From the NCBI RefSeq assembly GCF_024347375.1, contig NZ_AP025470.1, positions 558,001 to 622,000 on the forward strand: DNA of 64,000 bases. Reading direction: 5' to 3'. Each line of letters opens with the position of its first letter. Position 1 is the first letter of the stretch. A program made the position numbers and the translations under genes. The stretch is from Vibrio coralliirubri. GTDB lineage: Bacteria; Pseudomonadota; Gammaproteobacteria; Enterobacterales; Vibrionaceae. The notes beneath the pieces were generated by a model. It was not told the DNA's origin. It ran no database searches and saw only the letters and a program-made list of their open reading frames with translations. Of the stretch, positions 38,464 through 47,792 are shown piece by piece.

Positions 38464-39486
38464 TTATTTGTTTGCGTGATAGATCGCGAATTTAGTGGTC
38501 TTATTTAGAGTCGCGCATTTTCCAAATGCTTGTTCAATAATTGGAATGTATTTTAAGAAACTATTCGCAACAATAATCATCTCTCCAGAACGCTTCAAAT
38601 GCTTAGGAGCCTGAGCAAGTAAGGTCTCAGTCGCGCTGTAGCTAGTGTCTAAGCCTGAATGGAATGGTGGGTTACTGATGATGAACTGGTAGTCTTGTGC
38701 AGTATCAGAATAGACATCGGACGCGAAGACTTTACCCGTTAAACCATTCGCTTCTAGCGTTGCTTGGCTTGATGCCACGGCAAATGCACTGATGTCGCAC
38801 ATTTCTAGCTCGATATCTGGGTTACGAGATGCCATTACCGCGCCCAATACGCCTGCACCACAGCCAAAGTCCAGTACCTTGCCTTTTAGTTTTGGCAGAG
38901 TATCCAGCAGAAGTTGGCTACCGACATCGAATTGACCGTGACTGAAGACGCCAGGAAGGCTTTTTACCGTCAAAGGTTGTTCATCAATGTTAACCGTGTA
39001 GGTCTTAAACCAGTCTTGTAGGTTGAACGCTTGTGGTTGCTCGAAGCATTGACCCCAGTAGAAAGAGCAACGACGCGCTGAATCGTATTTAACAACTTTG
39101 CCGTAAGGAGCAAACATCTTCTCGATGCTTTTCACGCCTGAGCGGTTCTCACCAACCACGACGATTTCGGTATCTTTGCCTAGCTTGGCAAATAGCATCG
39201 CCAATAGAAATTCCGCTTCTGCTTTGGCTTTTGGCCAGTACAGCATCACTAAGTCGGCTTTGGTCTCTTCGGTAAACTCAGCCCCGTAAAAACGTTGGAT
39301 GGTGTTGCAACCCTCCAGTTGACGGTAGTAGCTGTAATTAGAAGTAAACACAGAGACAGATTCACAGTGCTTGGCTAACTCAACAGGGAACAAGTCTTCT
39401 GCCTCACCGGCAACTAAAACATGTTTTCCTTCAAAGTAGGCGAGCTGGCGTTGAGCAATCTGGCTTGGGGCAATATAAGCTGACAT
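38464..39486 (-). CDS. rsmC: 16S rRNA m2G1207 methyltransferase RsmC
   Basis: RsmC methylates G1207 of 16S rRNA in the 30S subunit using S-adenosylmethionine. It has two methyltransferase-like domains. The N-terminal one (1-160) is degenerate, and the C-terminal one has motif [12 protein letters not shown] near residue 200 and the catalytic NPPFHSG near 270. I start at ATG 39486 ([14 protein letters not shown]), which gives 340 residues, the family length; the frame extends 20 residues further upstream without homology. A MITE-like element lies 100 bases upstream in its promoter region. Confidence 0.93.
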   Translation of the reverse strand: MSAYIAPSQIAQRQLAYFEGKHVLVAGEAEDLFPVELAKHCESVSVFTSNYSYYRQLEGCNTIQRFYGAEFTEETKADLVMLYWPKAKAEAEFLLAMLFAKLGKDTEIVVVGENRSGVKSIEKMFAPYGKVVKYDSARRCSFYWGQCFEQPQAFNLQDWFKTYTVNIDEQPLTVKSLPGVFSHGQFDVGSQLLLDTLPKLKGKVLDFGCGAGVLGAVMASRNPDIELEMCDISAFAVASSQATLEANGLTGKVFASDVYSDTAQDYQFIISNPPFHSGLDTSYSATETLLAQAPKHLKRSGEMIIVANSFLKYIPIIEQAFGKCATLNKTTKFAIYHANK

Positions 39487-39585
39487 AGGACACTCTGTTG
39501 AATCGTTAGCAAAAAATGAGGGCGGATTTTCGCATAATCCGCCCAAAGCTTGAAGTGTTTAATACTCGTTCGGCAACCAAGTTAC

Positions 39586-39853
39586 TAGGGTCTGTTGATC
39601 TTTCGCGGTTAAATTTTGTTCGAGGTGGAATCGTTTTAGGCGCGGCAAGAAGTATGTAGCTTAGTGATTCTAAGTAAATACTTCTTAACAAAGCATAAAA
39701 CGATTCTAACCGAACCCTTCGGGCAGCCTTTGTGGTTCATTTCTACTGCGTTATCGGTTTCTTATGTAGGCTAGCTACACATCAAACCCTCTGCCTTGTA
39801 GACATTTCCCACAAAGTGCTGCAAAAATCACCTGGAAAGTTCAACAGACCCTA
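39586..39853. mobile_element. MITE-like element with terminal inverted repeats
   Basis: The 268-base element is bounded by TAGGGTCTGTTGA at the left and its exact complement at the right. Over 23 bases the ends match at 20 positions. Inside, nested inverted repeats (GGAATCGTTTT with AAAACGATTC; AAGAAGTAT with ATACTTCTT) would fold into a long hairpin. It encodes no transposase. Each terminal repeat begins with TA, so a TA duplication as made by IS630/mariner-type transposases is possible but cannot be proven from one copy. It lies between rsmC and the permease gene, 10 bases after the permease stop. Confidence 0.75.
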
Positions 39854-39862
39854 ATGAGTTGA

Positions 39863-40948
39863 TTAACTCTTGTCTTGCTGGTTTAAAAAGTCCTTAAACT
39901 CTTCATCGTAGATGTTGAATAGGACAATGGTAATCGCAAAAATCAGTGGGCCGTAGATAAGACCAATTAGGCCAAACAGTTGAATACCGCCCAATAGTGA
40001 GAAGAAGATCATTAGGGTATTCATGCCTGCACTGCCTTGCATTAGCAGCGGACGTAGTAAGTTATCAATTGAACCAACAATCGCTACACAGTAAACCGTT
40101 AGGAAAATCGCCCACGTGGTATCACCAGTTAGGAACAAGTAAGTTGCTGCAGGAATCCAGATTAATGCGGTACCCACAACTGGGATGAAAGAGGCAAAGC
40201 CCATCATGGTACCCCAGAATAGACCTGGGAAACCGGCAATCCACATACCTAAACCGCCGGCAAAACCTTGCGCGATTGCGGTTAAGAATGAGCCCATGAC
40301 TGCTGATTTAGATACTTGCTCTATCTCTGTTAGAAGTTTGTCTTCTTGGCTACGAGACAGCGGCAGAATATGACGAACCACACTGATGATTTTGTCATGA
40401 TCTCTTAATAAGAAGAACAAAACGAATAGCATCAAGAAGAAGTCCATTAAGAAATTGGTCGCGTCACCTAAGATTTTCGCACTGATACCAACTAGCTTAG
40501 AACCAAAGCTGGTCGCAAACTCACCGACTTTTTGTGCGATGGCTTGGGGCTCAATGTTGTCGAAAGGCAGGTAGTTATTCACAAATGACAGCGCTTTGAC
40601 CACTAACGGGTGAGCAAACAGAGTCTGAATGCCACCGTGAGTCACCCATTGGTAAGTATTCTGAGAGAACAGAGAACCTTGCTGAACAATTGCTGCGAAT
40701 ACTGCCAATAAAGGGATAACAATAATGAAGGTCAGTATGATACAAGACAGCAGAGAGACGATGTTTTCTTTATTCGGGATCTTTTTTTCAAGCCACTCAT
40801 GGATTGGGAACATCAATAGTGAAATGATAAAGGCCATCACGATAGAGTTAACGTATGGCTCGATAAGCAGGTAACAAGCATAAGCCGCCGCGAGTAGGGC
40901 AATGATGATCACCCAGTGGCTGGAATTGATTTTGAGTTTTTCTGACAC
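39863..40948 (-). CDS. AI-2E family transporter (PerM-like permease)
   Basis: This 361-residue inner-membrane protein of the AI-2E/UPF0118 family has about seven to eight membrane segments, a soluble stretch (about residues 70-160) and the conserved C-terminal GSAGMNTLMIFFSLLGGIQLFG-type block, cut here by family position near residue 300. Members include exporters of AI-2 and Na/Li-H antiporters. The substrate cannot be told from sequence. It is divergent from the 41-residue membrane protein gene. Its 3' end abuts the MITE-like element, so read-through into the element and rsmC is likely. Confidence 0.85.
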   Translation of the reverse strand: MSEKLKINSSHWVIIIALLAAAYACYLLIEPYVNSIVMAFIISLLMFPIHEWLEKKIPNKENIVSLLSCIILTFIIVIPLLAVFAAIVQQGSLFSQNTYQWVTHGGIQTLFAHPLVVKALSFVNNYLPFDNIEPQAIAQKVGEFATSFGSKLVGISAKILGDATNFLMDFFLMLFVLFFLLRDHDKIISVVRHILPLSRSQEDKLLTEIEQVSKSAVMGSFLTAIAQGFAGGLGMWIAGFPGLFWGTMMGFASFIPVVGTALIWIPAATYLFLTGDTTWAIFLTVYCVAIVGSIDNLLRPLLMQGSAGMNTLMIFFSLLGGIQLFGLIGLIYGPLIFAITIVLFNIYDEEFKDFLNQQDKS

Positions 40949-41024
40949 GGTAATGGTCTCTATATTTGCGTTCTGAGTTTATAATGGCTGCAAAACAGAG
41001 AGTTAGCAATGAGGAGTTTTGATA

Positions 41025-41150
41025 ATGGGATGCTGTAATAAAGATAAGAAATGCCAAGACGAAGAACAGCAAACAAAAAAAGAGATCCCTTGGTTCAGAA
41101 TGTTCCTTGGTACCTTGATGCTGTTGGTTTTTCTTTTCTGGGAACGTTAA
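41025..41150 (+). CDS. Small single-pass membrane protein (41 residues), unknown function
   Basis: ATG 41025 has a strong ribosome site, GAGGAG, eight bases upstream. The 41 residues begin MGCCNKDKKCQDEEQQ, a Cys/Lys/Glu-rich hydrophilic head, continue with KKEIPWFRMF and end in a hydrophobic segment LGTLMLLVFLFWER. The layout suggests one membrane helix with three Cys in a cytoplasmic N-terminal part. It is divergent from the AI-2E-family gene with about 76 bases between starts. I recognise no named family, although short proteins of this type occur in other vibrios. A spurious frame cannot be excluded. Confidence 0.55.
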   Translation: MGCCNKDKKCQDEEQQTKKEIPWFRMFLGTLMLLVFLFWER

Positions 41151-41226
41151 TCGCTTTTGGTTCAGTTTTAGCCTTAATCGACGGCTAAATAAGCAGTCAT
41201 ATTTGTGGCTAATGAACGCGATATAT

Positions 41227-41254
41227 AAAAAAGGGCTGCATTTAATGCAGCCCT
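41227..41254 (-). terminator. Terminator of hemL
   Basis: AGGGCTGCAT/ATGCAGCCCT with loop TTA is followed by TTTTTT on the minus strand. Confidence 0.85.
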
Positions 41255-41291
41255 AAATTCAATCGGTTAGCAACTTATAAAGTGCTTTCGA

Positions 41292-42587
41292 TTATTTGCT
41301 TTCAGCAGCAATGATCGCAAGAGAGCGGTCAGCAGCTTCTAGTGTCGCATCAAGTTCTTTTGAACCATGAGCAAGAGAAGTAAAGCTTGCTTCGAATGCT
41401 GAAGGTGCAAGGTAAACACCGTGATCTAACATTAGGTGGAAGAAGCGCTTGAAGCGTTCTACATCACACTTAGTTACATCTTCGTAGCACGTCACAGTTT
41501 CTTGGTCAGTGAAGAAGAAACCAAACATACCGCCAACTTGATGAATTAGCATCGGGATGCCGTGCTTGTCAGCAAGTTGCTTGAAGCCTTTTGCCAACTG
41601 CTTAGTTTTTGAAGCTAGACGTTTTTCGTTGCCTTCTTCTCGCAGAAGGTTCAAACATGCGTAGCCAGCAGCCATTGCAACAGGGTTACCTGAAAGCGTA
41701 CCCGCTTGGTAAACAGGGCCAGTTGGTGCGATGTATTGCATCACGTCTTTACGACCACCGAAAGCACCCACAGGCATGCCGCCGCCGATCACTTTACCAA
41801 GACACGTTAGGTCTGGCTTGATGTTGTAGTAAGCCTGAGCACAACCTTCAGCAACGCGGAAACCTGTCATTACTTCATCAAAGATTAGCAATGCACCTTC
41901 TTGGTCACAGATTTCACGTAGACCTTCGTGGAAGCCTTCTACAGGAGGGATACAGTTCATGTTACCCGCGACTGGCTCGACGATGATACAAGCGATCTCG
42001 CCTTTGTTTGCCGCGAAGATTTCACGTACAGAATCTAGGTTGTTGAATGTTGCCGTTAACGTCAGCTTAGCAAAGTCAGCCGGTACGCCAGGAGAGCTTG
42101 GTTGACCTAAAGTCAGTGCGCCAGAACCTGCTTTTACCAGTAGGCTGTCTGCGTGGCCGTGGTAACAGCCTTCAAACTTAAGAATTTTGTCACGACCAGT
42201 GAAGCCACGAGCTAGACGAATCGCACTCATTGTTGCTTCTGTACCTGAGCTCACCATACGTAGCTGTTCCATTGATGGAACCATCTCAGAGACAAGTTCA
42301 GCCATTTTGATTTCAGTTTCGGTTGGAGCACCGAAGCTAAGGCCGCGTTGAGCTGCTGCAATAACAGCGTCACGAATAACCGCGTGGTTGTGACCAAGGA
42401 TCATTGGACCCCAAGAGCCAACGTAATCGATATACGCTTTACCATCAGCATCAAAAATAAGTGGGCCATCAGCGCGTTCAACGAAGATTGGAGAACCACC
42501 TACGCCATTGAATGCACGAACTGGAGAGTTTACGCCACCAGGAATAGTTTGCTGTGCTTTTTCGTACAGCTCTGCTGATTTGGTCAT
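41292..42587 (-). CDS. hemL: Glutamate-1-semialdehyde 2,1-aminomutase
   Basis: HemL converts glutamate-1-semialdehyde to 5-aminolevulinate in C5-pathway haem synthesis and uses pyridoxal phosphate. The 431-residue class-III aminotransferase-fold protein has [10 protein letters not shown] near the N-terminus, SGTEATMSA (phosphate site), FDEVMTGFR and the PLP lysine in [10 protein letters not shown] near residue 266. ATG 42587 has AGAGGA seven bases upstream and starts the usual [12 protein letters not shown]; the frame extends 10 residues further but without support. It is divergent from erpA, another gene tied to iron and cofactor metabolism. Confidence 0.96.
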   Translation of the reverse strand: MTKSAELYEKAQQTIPGGVNSPVRAFNGVGGSPIFVERADGPLIFDADGKAYIDYVGSWGPMILGHNHAVIRDAVIAAAQRGLSFGAPTETEIKMAELVSEMVPSMEQLRMVSSGTEATMSAIRLARGFTGRDKILKFEGCYHGHADSLLVKAGSGALTLGQPSSPGVPADFAKLTLTATFNNLDSVREIFAANKGEIACIIVEPVAGNMNCIPPVEGFHEGLREICDQEGALLIFDEVMTGFRVAEGCAQAYYNIKPDLTCLGKVIGGGMPVGAFGGRKDVMQYIAPTGPVYQAGTLSGNPVAMAAGYACLNLLREEGNEKRLASKTKQLAKGFKQLADKHGIPMLIHQVGGMFGFFFTDQETVTCYEDVTKCDVERFKRFFHLMLDHGVYLAPSAFEASFTSLAHGSKELDATLEAADRSLAIIAAESK

Positions 42588-42883
42588 TGATATATCCTCT
42601 TTTGACTGTCGGACCAATTGGCACGCATTGTACCTATCCCTAATCCAACTAGGAATGCTTTCGCCCAGATAATCACCCGAATCTGGTTGTTTTGTGTGGT
42701 TACACGTTTTAATTGTTAGATATTGGTGAGTTTACAGCAGTAAAAGGACCGATCCTGTGGTGAATACTTGAACGTTTCAGTCAGGTATTAGATAATCACC
42801 GGAATATAAGAAAATACTCAACAACTATGGTCTCGAATTAGATTTGTATCATGTTGTTTTTGACACAGGTAAGAGAGGTTGTC

Positions 42884-43225
42884 GTGAGCGAAGTAAATAT
42901 CCCATTGTCTTTTTCTGATGCAGCAGCTACCCGCGTACAAACGCTAATTGCTGAAGAAGAAAATCCAGAACTAAAACTACGTGTGTACATTACAGGTGGT
43001 GGTTGTAGCGGTTTCCAATACGGCTTCACATTTGATGAAAAAGTAAATGATGGCGACACTACGATTGTAAACAGCGGTGTAACGCTGGTTGTTGATCCAA
43101 TGAGCCTACAGTACTTAATGGGCGGCATGGTTGATTACACAGAAGGCCTAGAAGGCGCTCGTTTCTTTGTGAACAACCCGAACGCGACAACAACATGTGG
43201 TTGTGGTGCATCATTCAGCGTATAG
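42884..43225 (+). CDS. erpA: Iron-sulphur cluster insertion protein ErpA
   Basis: ErpA is an A-type carrier that delivers Fe-S clusters to targets such as the isoprenoid enzyme IspG. The three conserved cysteines are in GGGCSGF and TCGCGASF. I choose GTG 42884: AGAGAGG lies five bases upstream and the protein then begins [14 protein letters not shown], aligning with E. coli ErpA (MSDDVALPLEFTDAA) at 113 residues. The frame reaches back to ATG 42851 but the extra eleven residues have no counterpart. A terminator follows. Confidence 0.94.
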   Translation: MSEVNIPLSFSDAAATRVQTLIAEEENPELKLRVYITGGGCSGFQYGFTFDEKVNDGDTTIVNSGVTLVVDPMSLQYLMGGMVDYTEGLEGARFFVNNPNATTTCGCGASFSV

Positions 43226-43272
43226 CATGAGTTGAAAATAGCTTGAGCTCAAAGCTGCATTAGAAATATTTC

Positions 43273-43297
43273 AAACGCCGAACTTATGTTCGGCGTT
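43273..43297 (+). terminator. Terminator of erpA
   Basis: AACGCCGAAC/GTTCGGCGTT with loop TTAT is followed by TTTTTGTTTTT. Confidence 0.88.
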
Positions 43298-43496
43298 TTT
43301 GTTTTTACTTAGTAACTTATTACTTTTCAAGGCATTCCTCTCATTTTTAGTACACGGCATATTTTTTAAACTGTCGATAGCGTCCAACTTCGTTGAGGAT
43401 TGGTCTGTTAAGGTTATCTTTGTGCATAAGGAAGTTGCACATCACGCTATTAAGCCAACTAGCGCGCCTGAATTACATCGGACAAAAGGATTTGTT

Positions 43497-44621
43497 ATGC
43501 CCACTCTATTTTCTAACTCACCACTTTTTCAGAAATTGAAGCAGCCGTGGCTGGTTTCTCTGACTCTAGTCGTGTTGTTGTCGATCTGGCTTGGTTTAGG
43601 CGTAGGGCAAGCAGAAGAGTCACCTGAAAAAAAGGCGACAGAAATTCCGTTGGCTAAGGTTTCCTTTCAAACATTCACCTCATCACCGACCTTTAAAACG
43701 ATTGATCTCTATGGAAGAACGGCGCCCGATCGGCATGCTCGTCTAGGTGCAGAAGTCGCGGGCAAGATTGTCAGATTGAACGTTGTTAAGGGGGATATGG
43801 TTAAAGCTGGACAAGCCATTGCCCAGATAGATAAGGGTGATTTAGAGATTCAACTAGAGCGAGCCTCGGCTTTATATCGCTTGAAGCAGAAAGAGTTTAA
43901 AGCGGCGCAGTCACTGAAGAAAAGAGGGCTGCAAGGCGAAATCGCCTACACCACAGCAGAGGCTTCATTAACAGAAGCAAAAGCCATGATGCGCAATGCG
44001 GAATTGGCTTTAAAGAATACTGTCATTACTTCGCCTTTTTCGGGTGTGGTTCAAGACTTAATGGTTGAGCTTGGTGACTTTGTTGGGGTTGGCGATCCGG
44101 TTGCGGGCGTGATTGATCTCGATCCTCTGGTCATCGAAGCCGATGTCAGTGAACGTCATATCCAGCATTTGTTAGTTAATCAGTCCGCCTTGGTTCGCTT
44201 GCTGGGAAGAGAAGAAGCGGAAGGCCGCTTACGTTATGTTTCTCGAATCTCTTCTGCTTCTACCAATACTTTTCCAATCGAGATTGAAATCGATAATTCC
44301 AAGGGTCTATTACCTGCAGGTGTCAGTGCCGAAGTAAAACTCAACCTAGAAACAAGAGACGCAATCAAGATAACACCGGCGATGCTGGCATTGGATGAGG
44401 CGGGTAACCTAGGGGTCAAAACCTTGCTCTCTGCTAGTGACTCACCAACGGTGAAGTTTGTAGGTATTCAGCTTGTAAAGGCAGAACAAGATGGAGTGTG
44501 GCTCACTGGGCTGGGTCAACGCGTCGACATCATCACCGTAGGTCAAGGCTTTGTGCGTGATGGTGATTCTGTGATTGCTGTTGAGCAAGGTGCTGAACTC
44601 TTAAATGTAACCGCAGAGTAG
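43497..44621 (+). CDS. RND efflux periplasmic adaptor (membrane fusion protein)
   Basis: This is the adaptor that links the inner-membrane RND pump to an outer-membrane channel. An N-terminal membrane segment (about 15-35), a biotinyl-lipoyl-like half motif (GKIVRLNVVKGDMVKAGQ), a short alpha-hairpin and the matching half (ITSPFSGVVQDLMVELGD) are followed by beta-barrel domains. I choose ATG 43497, which has AAAAGGA six bases upstream and gives 374 residues. The frame is open back to 43299, right behind the erpA terminator, but that extension is not family-like. The RND gene follows after four bases. No TolC-like gene is nearby, so a shared TolC is inferred. Confidence 0.88.
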   Translation: MPTLFSNSPLFQKLKQPWLVSLTLVVLLSIWLGLGVGQAEESPEKKATEIPLAKVSFQTFTSSPTFKTIDLYGRTAPDRHARLGAEVAGKIVRLNVVKGDMVKAGQAIAQIDKGDLEIQLERASALYRLKQKEFKAAQSLKKRGLQGEIAYTTAEASLTEAKAMMRNAELALKNTVITSPFSGVVQDLMVELGDFVGVGDPVAGVIDLDPLVIEADVSERHIQHLLVNQSALVRLLGREEAEGRLRYVSRISSASTNTFPIEIEIDNSKGLLPAGVSAEVKLNLETRDAIKITPAMLALDEAGNLGVKTLLSASDSPTVKFVGIQLVKAEQDGVWLTGLGQRVDIITVGQGFVRDGDSVIAVEQGAELLNVTAE

Positions 44622-44625
44622 GAGA

Positions 44626-47600
44626 TTGCCGATGTATTCAATTATTGATGCAGCCTTGTCTCGTGCTCGAACAATGCTCTCCCTTTTGGCGTTAATCCTC
44701 GTAGCTGGTGTCGTCACCTATATCACGATCCCCAAAGAATCGAGCCCAGACATTACTATCCCGATTATCTATGTCTCTGTTGGGCACCAAGGTATTTCGC
44801 CAACCGATGCCGAACGCTTATTGGTTAGGCCGATAGAGCAAGAGCTGAGGTCGATTGAGGGCGTAAAAGAGATGACAGCAACCGCAGCAGAAGGCCATGC
44901 CTCTGTTGTGTTGGAGTTTAATGTCGGCGTTGATCTCACTAAAGCGATGGCCGATGTGCGTGACGCGGTTGATCTGGCTAAACCAAAACTGCCAGAAGAC
45001 AGTGACGAGCCGACCGTAAATGAGGTGACGCTGGCTTCTGAGCAACCTGTTTTGTCTGTTGTGCTATTCGGTACCGTTCCTGAGCGCACCATAGTGCAAA
45101 TTGCCCGAGAACTCGGAGATAAATTAGAAAGCTATCGCCAAATCCTTGAAGTCGATATTGCGGGCGATCGCGATGACATCGTCGAGATCATTGTCGATCC
45201 GTTATTGATGGAGAGCTACAGCTTAGATCAAGCAGATATCTATAACTTGATCGCTCTGAACAATCGAGTGGTTGCCGCTGGTTTTGTTGATACTGGCTAT
45301 GGACGTTTTTCTGTCAAAGTCCCTTCAGTGTTTAATTCCTTAAAAGACGTGCTTGAGTTACCTATTAAAGTGGATGGCAAGCAGGTGGTCACTTTTGGCG
45401 ATGTCGCCACGGTTCGTCGAGCGTTTCGAGATCCTGAAAGCTTTGCTCGTTTAGATGGCAAATCCGCGGTGGTGTTGGATATCAAGAAGCGTGCAGGTGA
45501 GAACATCATCGAAACCGTTGAGCTAGTCAAAGCAGTAATGGCAGGCGCTCAGCAGCAAGCGGAATGGCCCAATAACCTGTTGGTCAAATACACCTGGGAT
45601 GAATCTAAAGATGTGAAGATCATGCTTAATGATCTGCAAAACAATATTCTATCCGCCATCATTTTAGTGGTGATCGTTATCATCGCGATTCTTGGTGTGC
45701 GTACCGCTTTGTTAGTGGGTATTTCAATCCCTGGCTCATTTCTAACTGGGTTATTGGTTCTTTCGGTGTTTGGCTTAACCGTCAACATCGTGGTGTTGTT
45801 CTCTCTGATCATGGCTGTGGGTATGTTGGTTGACGGTGCGATTGTGGTGACCGAATTTGCAGACAGGCGAATGCAAGAGGGTGAAGGGCGCAAAGCCGCT
45901 TACCGAGATGCAGCGAAACGGATGGCGTGGCCGATAACCGCATCCACAGCCACAACCTTGGCCGCATTTGCTCCGTTGTTGTTTTGGCCGGATGTGACGG
46001 GTGAATTCATGAAGTTCTTACCACTAACTCTGATCGCGACATTAACTGCTTCATTGATTATGGCGCTGTTGTTTGTCCCTGTATTAGGCGGTTTGATTGG
46101 TAAACCTCAATACGTATCGTCTAAAAGCCAAGCTCGAATGGTCGCACTGCATAATGGTGACTTTTCACAAGCGACAGGCTTAACCAAGGCGTATTACCAC
46201 ACACTGTCGATTGCAATTAAACACCCCTTTAAGATTCTTTGTAGTGCGATACTGCTCGCGGTTGCTGTTGGGTTTACTTACTCCAAAGCGGGTCTTGGAG
46301 CAGAGTTCTTTCCTGAGGTTGATCCGCCATTCTTTAATGTCAAAGTTCGTTCTCATGGTGATCTGTCTATCCAAGAAAAAGACGACATTATGCGCGATAT
46401 TGAGCTGATGATGCTCAACCATGATGAGTTCGATACCGTTTACACTCGAACGGGTGGTGACGACCAAATTGGTTTGATATCGATCACCCCTGTGGATTGG
46501 CAATACCGCCGCAGCGTTAAAGCGATCATTGATGAGTTGAAGGTACAAACCGATCAATACGCTGGTGTTGAGATTGAATATAAGTTTCCTGATGCTGGGC
46601 CTCCGGTTGAAAATGACTTAGTGATTGAGCTGTCGGCAAGAACGCCAGAGCAACTTAATCAGGCTGCAAAAATCGTTAGAGGTTGGGCAGATGGCAATCA
46701 GGCACTGACCAATATCAGTGATACCGCGAGTAAAGACGGCATCGATTGGAAGGTGGATATTCGCCGCGACGATGCCGCGCGCTTTGCAGCTGATGCGACC
46801 TTAGTGGGGAATACCGTTCAATTCGTGACGAATGGTCTCAAGATTGGTGATTATCTGCCCGATGACTCTTCAGAAGAGGTCGATATATTGGTGCGTTACC
46901 CGAATGATAAAAGGGATATTGGACGCTTCGACCAGCTGAGAGTCAAAACACCTGCAGGCTTGGTGCCGATCACCAACTTTGCTCAGATTGTTCCCGACCA
47001 TAAGCAAGATACGATTAAACGCCTTGATGGTAAGCGTGTGGTGAACATCATGGCGGATATGGAAGAGGGTTATAACCTTGCACTCGAGCTACCAAAGATT
47101 GAGCAAGCGTTGAGTGAATTGGGGCTACCGAGTAGTGTCGAATTTCGTATCCGTGGGCAAAATGAAGAACAAGAAAACTCTTCCGCCTTCTTACAAAGTG
47201 CTTTCTTGGTTGCTTTGGCGGTAATGGCTTTGATTCTGATTACTCAGTTTAATAGTTTCTATCAAGCATTCCTCATTTTGAGTGCGGTGTTGTTCTCAAC
47301 GGTTGGTGTGTTTGTTGGTCTGCTAATCTTCCAGCGCCCGTTTGGCATCGTGATGTCTGGTATTGGAGTGATTGCACTGGCAGGTATCGTGGTGAACAAC
47401 AATATCGTGCTGATCGACACCTATAACCAGCTAATCAAAAGAGGCTTGGATAAGCGAGATGCGATTCTAAGAACCGGTGTTCAACGTTTAAGACCTGTAA
47501 TGCTGACTACGGTCACCACCATTTTAGGCTTAATGCCGATGGTGTTAGAGATGAACATCGACCTGATTAATCAAAAGATAGAATTCGGCGCTCCGAGTAC

Positions 47601-47721
47601 GCAGTGGTGGTCACAACTCGCTACGGCAATTGCCGGGGGCTTAGCTTTTGCGACAGTACTAACCTTGGTACTGACACCATGTCTGTTAATGCTAGGCCGA
47701 GACAAGAAGCCTGAAAAATAG
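44626..47721 (+). CDS. RND family efflux transporter, inner-membrane pump
   Basis: This 1031-residue proton-driven pump of the AcrB/HAE1-like class has twelve membrane helices, with large periplasmic loops after helices 1 and 7. In helix 4 the AcrB pair Asp-Asp reads Asp403-Gly404 (MLVDGAIVV). In helix 10 the AcrB lysine position is Asn924 (GIVVNNNIVLID). The pump therefore lacks parts of the AcrB proton relay, as do several non-AcrB RND branches, and may couple differently. It is the second gene of the operon. Its terminator downstream has been split by an insertion sequence. Substrates are unknown. Confidence 0.9.
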   Translation: MPMYSIIDAALSRARTMLSLLALILVAGVVTYITIPKESSPDITIPIIYVSVGHQGISPTDAERLLVRPIEQELRSIEGVKEMTATAAEGHASVVLEFNVGVDLTKAMADVRDAVDLAKPKLPEDSDEPTVNEVTLASEQPVLSVVLFGTVPERTIVQIARELGDKLESYRQILEVDIAGDRDDIVEIIVDPLLMESYSLDQADIYNLIALNNRVVAAGFVDTGYGRFSVKVPSVFNSLKDVLELPIKVDGKQVVTFGDVATVRRAFRDPESFARLDGKSAVVLDIKKRAGENIIETVELVKAVMAGAQQQAEWPNNLLVKYTWDESKDVKIMLNDLQNNILSAIILVVIVIIAILGVRTALLVGISIPGSFLTGLLVLSVFGLTVNIVVLFSLIMAVGMLVDGAIVVTEFADRRMQEGEGRKAAYRDAAKRMAWPITASTATTLAAFAPLLFWPDVTGEFMKFLPLTLIATLTASLIMALLFVPVLGGLIGKPQYVSSKSQARMVALHNGDFSQATGLTKAYYHTLSIAIKHPFKILCSAILLAVAVGFTYSKAGLGAEFFPEVDPPFFNVKVRSHGDLSIQEKDDIMRDIELMMLNHDEFDTVYTRTGGDDQIGLISITPVDWQYRRSVKAIIDELKVQTDQYAGVEIEYKFPDAGPPVENDLVIELSARTPEQLNQAAKIVRGWADGNQALTNISDTASKDGIDWKVDIRRDDAARFAADATLVGNTVQFVTNGLKIGDYLPDDSSEEVDILVRYPNDKRDIGRFDQLRVKTPAGLVPITNFAQIVPDHKQDTIKRLDGKRVVNIMADMEEGYNLALELPKIEQALSELGLPSSVEFRIRGQNEEQENSSAFLQSAFLVALAVMALILITQFNSFYQAFLILSAVLFSTVGVFVGLLIFQRPFGIVMSGIGVIALAGIVVNNNIVLIDTYNQLIKRGLDKRDAILRTGVQRLRPVMLTTVTTILGLMPMVLEMNIDLINQKIEFGAPSTQWWSQLATAIAGGLAFATVLTLVLTPCLLMLGRDKKPEK

Positions 47722-47792
47722 TAGATGTAGTGGTTCGATGAACATAAAAAAGAGCACCTTGACGGGCGTAATGCTTGTAAGTTAAGCATCGT

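Noticed and set aside
39506..39691. 61-codon minus-strand frame across the left end of the MITE-like element
   Set aside because: It is created by the terminal repeat and hairpin sequence and overlaps the rsmC 5' end; not gene-like.
43299..43496. 66-residue N-terminal extension of the RND adaptor
   Set aside because: It starts inside the erpA terminator T-run; ATG 43497 has a good ribosome site and a family-like N-terminus.
46180..46557. 125-codon minus-strand frame inside the RND pump gene
   Set aside because: Antisense shadow of a conserved gene with no motif or ribosome site of note.
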